This document shows, one piece after another, positions 10,824 through 22,498 of a stretch of 64,000 bases of DNA (its first letter is position 1; the number at the start of each line of letters is the position of its first letter). The position numbers and the translations under genes are program-made. The stretch covers positions 248,001 to 312,000 of the forward strand of contig JACAXG010000107.1 of NCBI GenBank assembly GCA_018881555.1. The letters are read 5' to 3'. The notes beneath the pieces were generated by a model. It ran no database searches. It worked only from the letters and a program-made list of their open reading frames with translations, and was not told the DNA's origin. The stretch is from Amblyornis subalaris (lineage: Eukaryota > Chordata > Aves > Passeriformes > Ptilonorhynchidae).

Positions 10824-13800
10824 CACCATGGCTGTCAGTTGTCACCAAGCCCTCTGCTTCCCCTGTTTTTTCAGGCTTCCATCACTGGGTAAGAGCACTT
10901 GTGTGCTTTGTCTTCGCTCCAGCACCTGAGAGTGTGCACATCACTCAACTGCTCTTGCAGGCATTATTTCATCTCTTTAGCAACCACTGTGGTTAGATAC
11001 AGAACTGAAGTCCCAAGGCTTAGATCTGTATTCACATTTAGACCCAACAGAAAATCTGCACTGTCTAATTCAAAGCCAGTCTGAATTCATATTCAAACTT
11101 CCCTAAAGGTCAGGCAGATCTGAAACCACTACTGCCACTTAATCCACTTATCCAAGAAGAAAGACCATTTAGAGTGGGCATATTATTCTACATTTTCTGC
11201 ATTTCTACAGCTGCCAAATGCAGTATAAGGCATCTGTAAGCTCTGTACTTAATTTTTATCAATTCTGCATCACTTCAATGGTTTTTCCTACTGTCTTTCC
11301 AGGAGGAGAGGTAAAACGGGCCTGATATGACAGAAATTAGCTCCACGATTTGTACTAAGATACATCCAGCTACAACTTGAACAAACTACATAGAATACAC
11401 GAACAAACTACATAGAATACACAGAGCAGCTGAACTATGAGTGGAGCCAGTTCATCAGGGTATCAGAGCCAGAGAGCAGAGCCCCGGCTTTGCTGTGAAT
11501 TTACAGAATTGTAAAATACAGCACAGTTATAGACCACAGGCTAAGCATCTGCTTGCTGAGTGGGATGGTAAAGGAAACTTAGCAAGAGTCTCCCAATTTC
11601 AACCCATAAGCACAGCTTAAAGTCTCTCCCTGAAGGCCTGGTCTTTGCAATCAAATTAAGCAGTGTTAAGTGGGCAGCAGGACTGGAAGTTACTGTGGCA
11701 ACAGAGACCAAAATCCAGAGACTGTAGGTAGCAGACTGCTCACCCATGACAATTTTGCACAGCATCTTCCTGGTGCCCGAGTTCCTCCTAATAGGAATGA
11801 AACCTCTCTGACAGGCACCCCGACTTCTTCATTAGAAAAAACAAACAAAGAGACAAAAAAACCAAATAAAACCAAAATCAGCATTATCCATTCAGAAAAT
11901 CCAGTAGGTTTAAGGGTGAGTCAGTTACAGCATCCCAGCTTTTCCCAAGATGCTCTCCCAAAAGGCAGATTGTGATGGTTGATGTAAAAGCAAAACCTGA
12001 CTGAAGGGAAATCATCCAAAAGTCTGAGCATTGTTGACAGACCCTTTAAGAGAACTGCAGTAACACAGGAGCTACAAGACTCATATCATTCAAACTGTCA
12101 GCACCTCTCCTCCTCACAATATTTTTGTCACCCATCATATAATCCATTTGGACTTAAACCCTCACAATACAAGACCTGCTTGGTTCTCTCCTAAGAGACT
12201 CCTTGGATATCAGAGGAGCAAGTTTTCTTTAATCCTGCTTCAACAAGTGGCTCTACAAAGCATGTGCCAGGAAGTAAAGAAACACTCCATCAAACTATGC
12301 AGAAATCTCTCTGTCTCCTGAAGTGCACCTGCAACTAAAATGCAATCCCAAAGAGAGAGGGATAGAGGCTCAGATAAAGAATCTTGAAGTGCTCCAGGGA
12401 GAAAAACAACAACCTGACTACGTAAGTCGCCAGCAAGTGACAGACCTCAACAGACAAGTCATTAAGGTCCCCAGTGACTGTCTCTGCCTATTAGTATAAG
12501 CTGCATTAAGGGGAGCAGAGCTGTAGGGAAGTCACAGAGATTAACTAAAAATAGTCAAAGAGCCAGGGAGGAGCACTCTTGTTCTAAACTCTTTATGAAA
12601 CTTAAAATAAAACCGCCCCCAATGACTGGGCGACCCATGTGTGAAGTAATTCAGCAGTTCCCTGTGACTGGGGAGGATGAACTCTGCTGCTGGTAAACAC
12701 ACCGTAACTTTCACATGCCACCGGGGTTCAGCCACGGGCTGGAGGGGGCCAGCTGGGGGAAAGACTCTTGTCTCATCCAGCCCAACACACACAAAAGAAA
12801 ATCTGTTTATTTAGAGAATCATTCATTGGTTTCAGTGGGGAGGGAGGTTAAAGCATTATTTGTGATTCTCTAAAACCACTTGCTTTTAATTCACTGCCTA
12901 ATCCTCAGGAGGCATGTAAACCAGACATTTTTTTACATTGAAATAAAAGAAGCCATTCAATTACACTCGGGCTGTGTTGAAAACAAATTGGAACAGTACA
13001 AAAGAGCAAAGACTGCCAAATAAAGGAAATCTCTTCCAAGTGCAAGGCTACCAGTTACACACAGCCCAGAGAGCAGCCAAGGCCCACTCTTACAGGTGCC
13101 TCCTCTTGCTCTCCACGTGCTGTGCACCCAAAAAGCACATCTGTGTTGTGTATATGTGTGTGGATTACAATATGTTCAATGAGTATAAACACATTGTATT
13201 TGCAGTAAGAGAGGAAGATCATGCCCAAGTCCAAAACAGTGATCAGCTAAGAGCATCTGCTGGATTAAAATTCATCAGACCAAATACAAAGCATGAGATA
13301 ATTAAATATATGTACAAAATCATGGTACTCTATGATATTAGTGGGCATTTATACAGACAACAAGACTGTTACATCTTTTGAATGCATTTTAAAGGTCACA
13401 TTCAGGGCTTATGCCAGGCTTTGAACCGTAACGAATCAAAAAGGGCCTGCAATAAGGTATGATAGTGAGGGATCACACCCTACACATCTGCTTCTTTGCC
13501 TCACAAGACAGCTTCTGGTGGAGGCCACTGCCAGCAACAAGGAAAGAGGAGAGACAATGCAGTGACAATGAAATTAATACACAAATAGCAACAGAAATCA
13601 TTAGGAAATTATGTGCATGGTCAGGTCCTCACCTTCCCCTCCATCTCACTTGCTCATGAATACATATATAACTTCCTTCCTACCACAGCTACAAGCAAAA
13701 CTTGCTACTTTATCACCTCCTTAAACCTCTCCGATCTGTGTTTAAAGGGGGAAATTTAGGAGGATGGCACCAGGGAGAAAATCTTTTCTTGCTACGGACC

Positions 13801-15385
13801 ACAGCTACCGCTCCTCTGAAAGCCCAGACTGATGCCTCCACTGCTGGAGTCAGAACGTGTCACCACGAGCCAGCGGCCACACGCTGGCCTTCTGCACGGG
13901 AATGACAGCTTTGCCCCTTCCTTCTGTTTGGTCTTTATCACCCTGAATAGGATAAGCATGGGTCTCGTCAAGAAGCGCTTGACAACGCAGCGTATCTTAT
14001 CAACAGGCAGAGCTCAGCATGGAGAAACGGCTGGTACAAAAACAAGAACAGGAATTGGAAATAAACCCCCAGACTCTTCATTTCTACATATGGTCCTGCA
14101 TGCTGAGTCCACGCTGGGAAGGTATGGCTCCCTTCTAGTCATCCTGGAAAACGAGAAACCCAGACCCGCAAGGGAGGGCTTGGGTATCGCAGAACTCGAA
14201 CCTTTCCTGCGGTGGGTTTGATTCTGCGCATTTCACTCACTCTGCCAACACAGCACTATTGTGGCTTCTAGCCAAACTCTGCTCTCACTTATACCATTGT
14301 AAAAATTAAAAGAATAAACTCCATTAAAGTCAATAAGCTGCAGTGATATTAGATGCCTGCGTTTCAGAAACCAGCCAAAGTTATGCCTGTGCAACCAGGG
14401 AAGAATTGTCCCTCATGAAGCAGCAAGACCCGCGGTGCACAGCTCCCACTGCTCCTCTGAAGTGCTTCCCAGCACTCTAAATTCAACAGCCCCATTATTA
14501 TCTCCTTGGTCATTTCAACCCAATCTGAAAAGCAGCCACACTTCAGCACAGGGAACAGCTGAGATCCCAATGTGTGCCTCGAAAACTGAGCAGAAACTTT
14601 TACGCTCACAAAATCCCTTCCAAATCAAATGGGAGATTAAAATTCCTTGTGACCCATGTGGGTCTGGAACTTTAAAAGTCTAAGGGCAAACCCTCTTAGC
14701 AGGTATTTCTGCATTGCTGACAAAAAGGATTTTCCACCAGGATTTACAAATAGTTATATTAATTTGAATTATTCCCTCGACATAGGGCTCCTGTGCTGAC
14801 ATTTTTGTCTGCGTCCCACAAAAATAGGAAAGGATTACACGGACAAATTGTATTCTTAATATGTGGTTTCCAAAACATGCTAAATCNCTAAAACTGAGCT
14901 CAAATTACATAGGCAAGGATGAGGTTTTCAGATAAACATAGCCACATGCTCTAAGCAACACCAGGAAAGAAAATACAATGATGTCATGGTCCCGGCTCTG
15001 GTTCCTGCATTCCCCCTCGTCTCCTCCTCCATCTCTGCCCACCCTCCAGTTATCGTGGTAGGAAACTATGGGCAGCAGACAGCCCTTAGTCATGCGAGAA
15101 GTCCTTTTTCCACTGTGAACTTTTGCACTTTTATCTTTAGCTCTCACAAGCCTCAGGCCGACCCCTGGGCATGTTCTCTTCCCCAGGGAAGTGTGGGGAT
15201 AGCCCTGGGAGGTCCCAAGTGCTGCTGATCTCTGGCAGAGAAGGATTAACCCTCACATCATGTGAGTTTGTGGGGTGTTTGCACAAAGCCTGGATGTGCT
15301 GGGTGAAGGAAAAATCAATGAATGGGGAGTAAAAGCTCTCCAGCTCTCACAGCACCCCAAGGTCCTTCACACTTCTTTGTAGATT
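10824..15385. other. Intronic sequence; ancient LINE continuation then nothing recognised
   Basis: The first 80 or so bases resemble the ancient LINE interrupted by the LTR (block TTCAGGCTTCCATCACTGGG). Beyond that I see an exact tandem duplication at 11379-11422 and mildly CpG-enriched sequence at about 13840-14220. An open frame at 12974-13381 starts only at TTG and resembles no known protein. Confidence 0.55.
11379..11422. repeat. Exact tandem duplication, 2 x 22 bp
   Basis: The 22-base unit beginning GAACAAACTACATAG occurs twice head to tail with no mismatch (11379-11400 and 11401-11422). The perfect identity points to a recent replication-slippage duplication or an assembly artefact. 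Confidence 0.9.
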
Positions 15386-15499
15386 GGATGGAGCTTGGAG
15401 AAACCTGGTCTAGTGGAAGCTGTCCCTGCCCACGGCAGGGGAGTTGGGCTGGATGATGTTTAAGGTCGCTTCCAACCCAAACCATTCTGTGACTCTATG
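15386..15499 (+). mobile_element. CR1 LINE 3'-terminal fragment
   Basis: This contains the typical CR1 tail: GGGCTGGATGATGTTTAAGG, then CTTCCAACCCAAACCATTCTG, ending in the 8-mer-like TTCTGTGACTCTATG. It is only about 110 bp, a severely 5'-truncated insertion, which is the commonest form of CR1 in birds. Confidence 0.93.
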
Positions 15500-17269
15500 T
15501 TAGCTGAGGGTGGCACGAACCACAGAAGACAGAGACCCACTGCACTGTGCGCCCACACGCAACAAGAGATGGAGCAGCCGTGCAGCAAAAGCTGGGCTTT
15601 GCCAACGTGTCAGGCTGGGAGATCATCCCTGTAACACTTCTGTATTCCCACTGCTGCAGGTAACTTCTGCAGTCAACCCACGGCACAAGAGGACAGAGGT
15701 GGGGGGCACCTCTCAGACAGCACTTGGATGAACATCCTTCTGACTCAAACCCACCTAAAAACACCAAGGTGGGGGAGTATGACATGTAAAAGCAGATCTC
15801 TGAACACCCAGGCTGAAAGAGCAGGGCAGTGGTCTTAGCCGAAGACGTGGGCAAAAGCCAGACTCCGATTCCTGCAGTTACATGGCCAAAGGGAACCGGG
15901 AGAGCTGGACAATAGGACCGGCCAATACATATTATTAATGGAAACACATTCATCTCTAGGAGGGATTACAGGTGGCTGCTGCCAGCACAATTTCTGCCTG
16001 GCTATTCTATTCATTATTCAAAAGATCTGCTAATTATCTATCAACCTTTTGCAAGTCACCTGGAAATGGAAACAACACAAATTGCAGGCAGCTGTCCTGA
16101 AGAATCCCTCACTGCAGTGAACAACAGCAGACAGTACTTGCCCAGGACTTTTTAAAGTGGATTTCATAGCAGGTTTGAAAAGAGGAATATTCTATTCTTT
16201 ATCCTCAGCTATCAGATGTAGAAAAAATTTAATTCAAAATAGTTGCAGGGTAAAAAATCACTAATGAATATTACATTCATTAGTCCATACAGTTTGGAAG
16301 CCACCAGAAGCAGTTTCAGCTTGGGAAAAAAGACCACTGTTTAAAAAAAAAAAAAAACACCAAATTCTCTCTTTTCAAAACAACATTCTCATTTGCAGCA
16401 TTCAAAAAGATTTTAAGGAAAGATTTAACAAACCAGGTGAACTATTTCACTTCAAAAACAATTTTTGCCCATACCAAAACTGAACAAAAATATCCACCCT
16501 GACCAAATTCATTGATCACTGCTCCAGTCTTAGGTTATTTAGGTTATTTCCCTTCTGAGGTTCCCCACAGAGAGATCTACTTTTCTGTCTGGAAATTTTG
16601 TCTCAGTGCAAGAAGAGAGAGCTGGCAATTTGTGCAAGAATTTTGAGACATCCAGAAAGTCCTGGTCAGAATGAACTCCATGCATGCAGCTCACATGCAT
16701 ACATAAAAAAAAATTGTACAATTTCATCCAGCATGTGAAACTCCAGCTCCAGACAAGTGTAGTCAATCCATCACATCCCAGGTGCAGTGGATATTCTCAG
16801 CACAGTGGACAGCGTGTGCACACACGTCCCAAATGGAAATAGCAGTGCTTTTAACTTGTTATATTTGGTGTGTTCAGGGCCTTCCAGGGAGAGGACAGAG
16901 GGGTTCTGAGTTGTAGTTATCCCTCTTCATTTACTGGGTTGTAAAGCGAATTTTTATTTCCATTATTGCTTCCCCTTTTGCAGTACATGTCATGCTAGGA
17001 TCATTAAAAATACGGAGACGGTCTATGTCACAGCTTCCTAATTCATAGCCAATAGACTGGATTTTTTTTGAATAAAGATTTTATAGAGAAAACCATCTGA
17101 ATCCACCTCATTTCTCTTCTTTCCCAGCTGGCTACTGAAAAAAAAAAAGATGCAACGACGATTTACTTTTTTTTTCCCAAAGCAATCAATTTAATCTGCT
17201 TTGAAGAAAAGATTAATTAAACTGAGCCTAGAGCCAGATCCAGATGAACCAGATCTGACTTCTCAGCAC

Positions 17270-17535
17270 AGGCACCAGAGCGAAGCTGTCCCGGGGTCAG
17301 GCGTCACAGCCGCTCCCAGCGCCGCGGCCGGTGCACAAACGCCTTCTCCCCGAGAAGATAATTCAGATAATTCAATCCTCGCTGCTGCCAGTCAGGTTGG
17401 AAATCAAAACCTTGGAAAGCCAGCACACTTGTGGCTGCGCGCAGCCGAGTGAGGCTGTGGCCTTTCCAGGCCCTGCCTCCCGCTCGAGGGGAGCCACACG
17501 GCAAAGCAGGCCCAAGCGCAGGTCCCCAACCCACG
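17270..17535. promoter_or_regulatory. Intronic CpG-rich patch, candidate enhancer or alternative promoter
   Basis: Roughly 19 CpGs by eye fall in about 265 bp, with a core near 17290-17340, whereas flanking intron has CpGs only sporadically. It contains GCGCCGCGGCCGG-like sequence and several palindromic CpG steps. No conserved coding frame is visible. Retained CpGs in intron suggest germline hypomethylation, and so possible regulatory activity, but this is inference. Confidence 0.4.
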
Positions 17536-18204
17536 GCAGCTCAGCATGGTTGTGAGGGGAAGAAATACAAAGTATGGCAAGAGCCAAGCACTGAGGGGTA
17601 GTGGAAACTGCTCAGTTAGCGGTTTTTTAAAGACTCACATGCAGGAGATACCCCTAGAGTCACTCACTAACTTCTGGAGACTCAGGAGCAGGCTGGATTC
17701 TGCCGCCTCCGATCTCATCATCTCTACTGGAACAGTTTGTCTGTTCAAGTCTGTCTCATTAAATGTTACAGAAGTTTCAGCAGATTCTCTCCACCAACTG
17801 CCTCTTCTTTGGACTCTGCCATTGCAAATTCCCCAGGATACGCAGTCTGACACTTGCATGATGCAGGCTGCCCAGAGCTAAAGGAAATTTTCCTACTCAG
17901 GGGAGCAGAAGGTATGGAAAGTGCTCAGCGGTTACTGCTGAACGTGGAAAACAGCTTCGTTTCTTTGTTTCAGCTGCTACTGCTTAAAGACAGACATGTC
18001 TGAGCTGTGCCTGCTCCCCAGCCTCACATTATGGGAATTAAACCTCACCCTCGGAGGTGACAGCTTTGGGCTATGGAGCAAAGGAGTCTTGAATCCACAA
18101 CCACAACCTCTGCTACAGGGTTAAAACACCGTGTAATGGCAAAACTTCTCCTCTAGTCTTTCAGAATTATTATTTTTTCTTGTTCAAAGGGCAGGCTGAG
18201 CTGT

Positions 18205-18420
18205 AAAGCCAGGAGTTTTCGCTTGGCTGGCGCATGGTGCGTCTTTCCGGTGTTTCGCAGACAGACAGGAGATCTCCCGGCCGTGCCCCACGCCAGCTGG
18301 ACACTGGCCAGCCCCGAACTGGAAACCATCTACCGACACAGTCAGAGCTTGCACAGCCTTGGAAATGAGGATGCTGATCAGTGCCTCTCATTTTCCGGTA
18401 ATCCAAGAATAGCGGAGCTT
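18205..18420. promoter_or_regulatory. Second intronic CpG-enriched patch
   Basis: About 12 CpGs lie in 215 bp, 0.7 kb from the patch at 17.3 kb, followed at once by a long T-rich run. No homology is recognised. It may be part of the same regulatory element as its neighbour. Confidence 0.3.
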
Positions 18421-21400
18421 CTTTCCTTTTTTTTTTTTTTAATTATTTTCTTTTTTCTCTTCTTGCTCTTTTCCCTTTCTGCCCCTTCCATTCCCCCCCC
18501 CACCTTTTAAGTGTTTTTTTTAAATTTTATTTTGTTTTCATCTTTTTTTCAAGTCACAAACCCATCCTGTGCAGTGATTTTCCTTTTAAGCCACCTATAA
18601 AGCTTTTTAAGCTCAGCCCATCCAGCTATGACTCATACTTGCCCCACTCTCTTACCCCCACTCCAATTTTATTTGCCTAGAGTTGGGGGATTTGAGGTTT
18701 GTTTTTCCAATTCTTGTGTGTTCTCACCCTCTGGCCCCCAACCTCCTGAAACCTCACAGTTTCAGGTGCAGAGAAGGACAACTTTAAAGCCAATGGGGCA
18801 CCAGGCCACCAAAACCAGCCACTGCTCCTGTGCTTGACCATTCTCTCACTGCACGGGGAGAGAGATTTTCTCAGCTGGAAAAGGGTTCAAAGAAAACGGG
18901 GCTGAGGCAAGCCCAGCTCTGGAGCTGGAGTTTCAATTTCCCACCCACCTACGCTGCCACCAACAACCCACATTTCCTACAGAACCACCCAGCCGAAGTC
19001 ATGCAGGGCCAGCTGAATCTCTGAACTTGCTGATTTTACCATCTGAAGGCAGAAAACAGACTCTTCCATCACTCACTTAAACAGAAGCAAAAAAAACCCC
19101 AATCCTGGTTTTTTGCGTAATGACCCAGAAGTAACTTCGAGCCGAGTGGCCGCACTGACATGAAATTGCACGATTCAAATCACCTTTCAGTGTAAATACT
19201 AGCTGAGATACAGAGTAGGCAAGTGCTTTAAAAGCTTATAACCAGTATCCACAGTAAAAAAAAAATCCCACAACTGCGAAGAGTAATGATGACGGGTCTT
19301 TTCAAGCAAAAGTAGTTAATGTTTAATTACTGTGGATGCTGCTTTTGTAGATCACACGTGTTCCAGGTTACAAACCCAATATGAAATTCTCACAACAGAG
19401 CCCAAGTGGTACAAGTGGGGAATGCATCTTACTTTTTTTGCAAGAGCTTATTTGCAAATGACCAGTATTAAAAGAATGTCTTATTTGTGCCAAAACCAGG
19501 GAGAGAGAACAGTGCCAGTGCCACTGCCACCTCAGAAGGCTGAAAAAGGTAAAGTTTCCAAAGATAATTTAAAATCTGGCAAATGAAGCCACAAGTGGAG
19601 AGAATAAAATTAGACCCAAGCAAAATAATTCTGACTTTTGATGACACTATATAATGGAAGATTTTCCAGTAAAAGAATTGGATCCAACCAAGAAAGAAGC
19701 AGTTGCTCTACACAACCCATCCCTGGGACCCAATTCTGCACAAGTCAGACTGCCACAACAAATGACAGTGAATTCCTAAATTTAGGCAAATGCATGCTAC
19801 CCTTGTTGGGGCAGTGAATCCCACCCAGCCTCTTTACTGCCTCTAAAAGAACAAGTAATTCCCAGGAAACAGCAGTATTTTTCACAATCTCTGCAGATCC
19901 TGCAACGCACAAGGTGAAGGGATAATGAGGCCTTTCTTGTATCCCCTCAAGACTTTGAAAGACTGCCAAGTTTTATACTGCCCACCTAAAGCACAGCCTC
20001 AGACAAGAACAAGTCCAAATGACATGCAAGAAACTGGTTTTGTTCAAGGCCCAAATTATTGCCTCAGGTTATCCTTTCTGCTACGGTCCTCTTCCCAGAA
20101 AAACTAAAGCTATCCAAAATTAAAAAAAACACAATTCCTTTGCCTGTGATGGAGAAAGTTACTTTTCCGAGCACTCAGACTTTATTTTAAAGGTTTGCTT
20201 GAATAAATAGTAACCTATTAATATATTGAGTTTTCTTACTGCATTTTAAAGGGCATTTCATGAAGGCTGGTGTTCCCTTATTGCAGTTTTTATGGAATGG
20301 AGAAAAATATTTATGGTGCACCAACAGTGTGCTAAGCTAAATAGCTTTTTCCCTCTCACTCTGCCAAGATACTCCTGCGGGGATGTTTTACAAAATGGCT
20401 TAGCAGAGCTCTAACTGCTGCTGGTTGTGGTGGTGCTGGGTGGGTGCAGGACACCAAGGCCAGGACTCCACCAGCTGCAGCTGCTTTTGCACAGCTCAGG
20501 CTGCCCCATCCAAGTGGTGATTCCTGCTGGCATTAGTGTCCCAGCAGGGCTGAGGTCAGACCCACAGCTCCCATCCTACTCTGCTGCAGTGGACACAGAG
20601 GTCACCTTCCCAAAACCAAGCGCTTTTTTGGCTGCTGCAACAAGGTCTGGGTGGGATTAGCAAACCTGGTCCTTTGCATTATGTAGAAATGTACAGAAAT
20701 AAAGAGGACAGTCACTCAGAAGCACCCTTCTTGGTCTCCTTTCAGCAGTCCATACCTAGTAAAAAAGACATTAAGGGCATAATATTTTGGCTCCTGCTGA
20801 AGGCCCTTTGACTTCACTTCTCTAGAAAGACTTTAGCATGCACACATAGCAGTGTGAATGAGCAAAGTAATCACATACTAAACAGGGTGAAGCTTTAATA
20901 AATGTTTTGGTGAAATATGAATTTGCTTAAGTCACTAAGGAAAATTCACTTCAGGAAAATCTCTACACATGTAAAGAGCAGACATTGCAAGCTTTTTTAG
21001 TAGAAGTGTCTTGTAAGAAGTATAAAGCTGCGCTAATAAAATCTGAATGGAAATATCCAGATATTGGAATCCTAATTCATGAAGATGCCAATGGTTTTCT
21101 AACACATTATTTCAGAACTCACATGGTTTCTTGAGTACAGCTGCTCTCCTCCCCACTGCCCAGCTCAGCAGCCTTTTCCCTTAGGGCTTCGAGCTGCCAT
21201 AGGTTGACGAGTGAGACCTACAGCTATTCACCTTCCTTGCAAGTTTATGAGACATTTGATGGAACATCCATCAGCTAGCCTGGTTCATCAAAGTGGAAAA
21301 AGACAGAGTGTTTTACCTTCCAACTATATAACTTTGCATAATAAAACTGTTTAGACTTGGAGATTTTTCTGATGAATGCCAAATGCTCTACAGCAGCAGC

Positions 21401-22365
21401 CTTCACCAGCAGATCTAAATCACACAGCTTAAATGAAAGCCTGCTTGCCAATTTATGCATGAACTTTACTTTTTTCCAGAATCAGAGAAAAAAAACCTGA
21501 ATGCACTGTGCCTACAAAAAGGCTTTTTAAAACAGTAATGCTGCAATGACTGGAAACACAACTCAATTCCTCTTGCATCTCACAGGTACGATTTTTTCCC
21601 CCATGAAGTCATGGAAAAGAAGACATTCCTCCAACTGCTTTCATTGAGTTTTTTTGAAGGTGTTTAAAAAGCTTATCACTTCAGGGGCACTGTAGCCACT
21701 CACTGTGCTGGCTTTAGTTACTGAACTGATTTTCAAGAGGCACAAACTTTGTTTGACATTTAAAAACATAATTAACAGATAACACATCACTAATGCTACA
21801 GAGGTGTCGTCAAGGCAAGACCACATTGTCTTCTCATCGGAGGGCTCTTCAGGGCAGCACAAATCCTTATCCTGCTCTGCAAATCCCACTCCGTTGGCAG
21901 CGTGATGCCAAAATGGTTGCTATTTTCTAACTCCCACTTATAACATGGACTGCACAGGAGGGGAAAACTGCGTCACAGCTTTACAGCTTCTTGTCTCCCT
22001 GACATCCATCCACCGATGAACTTATTCTGGAAAACCCACCACTGGATGGTGCTGAGTGCTCAGAGACATTTCTGGAAGGTCTTTCTGCGTTACTGGGGTT
22101 TCCAGTACACTGGAAGATAGGAACAGTTTCAGAAAACACCTGGGTTTACTCATTTGTCCCATTTCTACTGTGTGTACCACACGAAGCATCATCTGCAAAA
22201 CACGAGCATTGCAGCTGAGTTCCCAACATTCTTGGATACAACAGGGGAGATTCTTACCACATTACCATGACAAAAACAACACCTTGCTCAGTACGTTCTG
22301 AACATCTCACATAGCAAGCTTTAATTAGTCAGATCTCAAAGTGAGTTACAAAGTAGGTCGGGGGC

Positions 22366-22498
22366 TGTTTGACAGATGGGGAAACCAGGCCAGTGAGGTG
22401 CTGCAACTTCTCCAAGGTCATAAAAAAAGGCCAGTGCCACAGTCAGAAACAGAACCCAAGTCTCCCAAATTATTATCTAGTGCTCTTCAACCCAGTAA
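22366..22498 (-). mobile_element. MIR SINE relic
   Basis: The plus strand reads like the reverse complement of MIR: GACAGATGGGGAAACCAGGC, then CTCCAAGGTCATA, a GCCAGTGCCACAGTCAGAAA segment, ACAGAACCCAAGTCTCC, and AGTGCTCTTCAACCCAGTA. These align in order with the MIR landmarks of the conserved core, the AAGGTCACAC block, the B-box-side GAACCCAGG block and the tRNA-derived GTGCTCTTAACCACT end. Divergence is high, as expected for an amniote-age SINE. Confidence 0.8.

Larger units (their letters stand above)
15500..22365. other. Intronic sequence with two CpG-rich patches, otherwise featureless
   Basis: Apart from CpG patches at 17270-17535 and 18205-18420 and a T/C-rich low-complexity run at about 18420-18550, I recognise nothing. 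A15 lies at 16343-16357. No exon-like frame with real homology is visible. Confidence 0.55.

Noticed and set aside
12974..13381. 135-codon plus-strand frame as a small gene
   Set aside because: It begins with TTG, has no known domain and no promoter or splice context. Chance in AT-rich intron.
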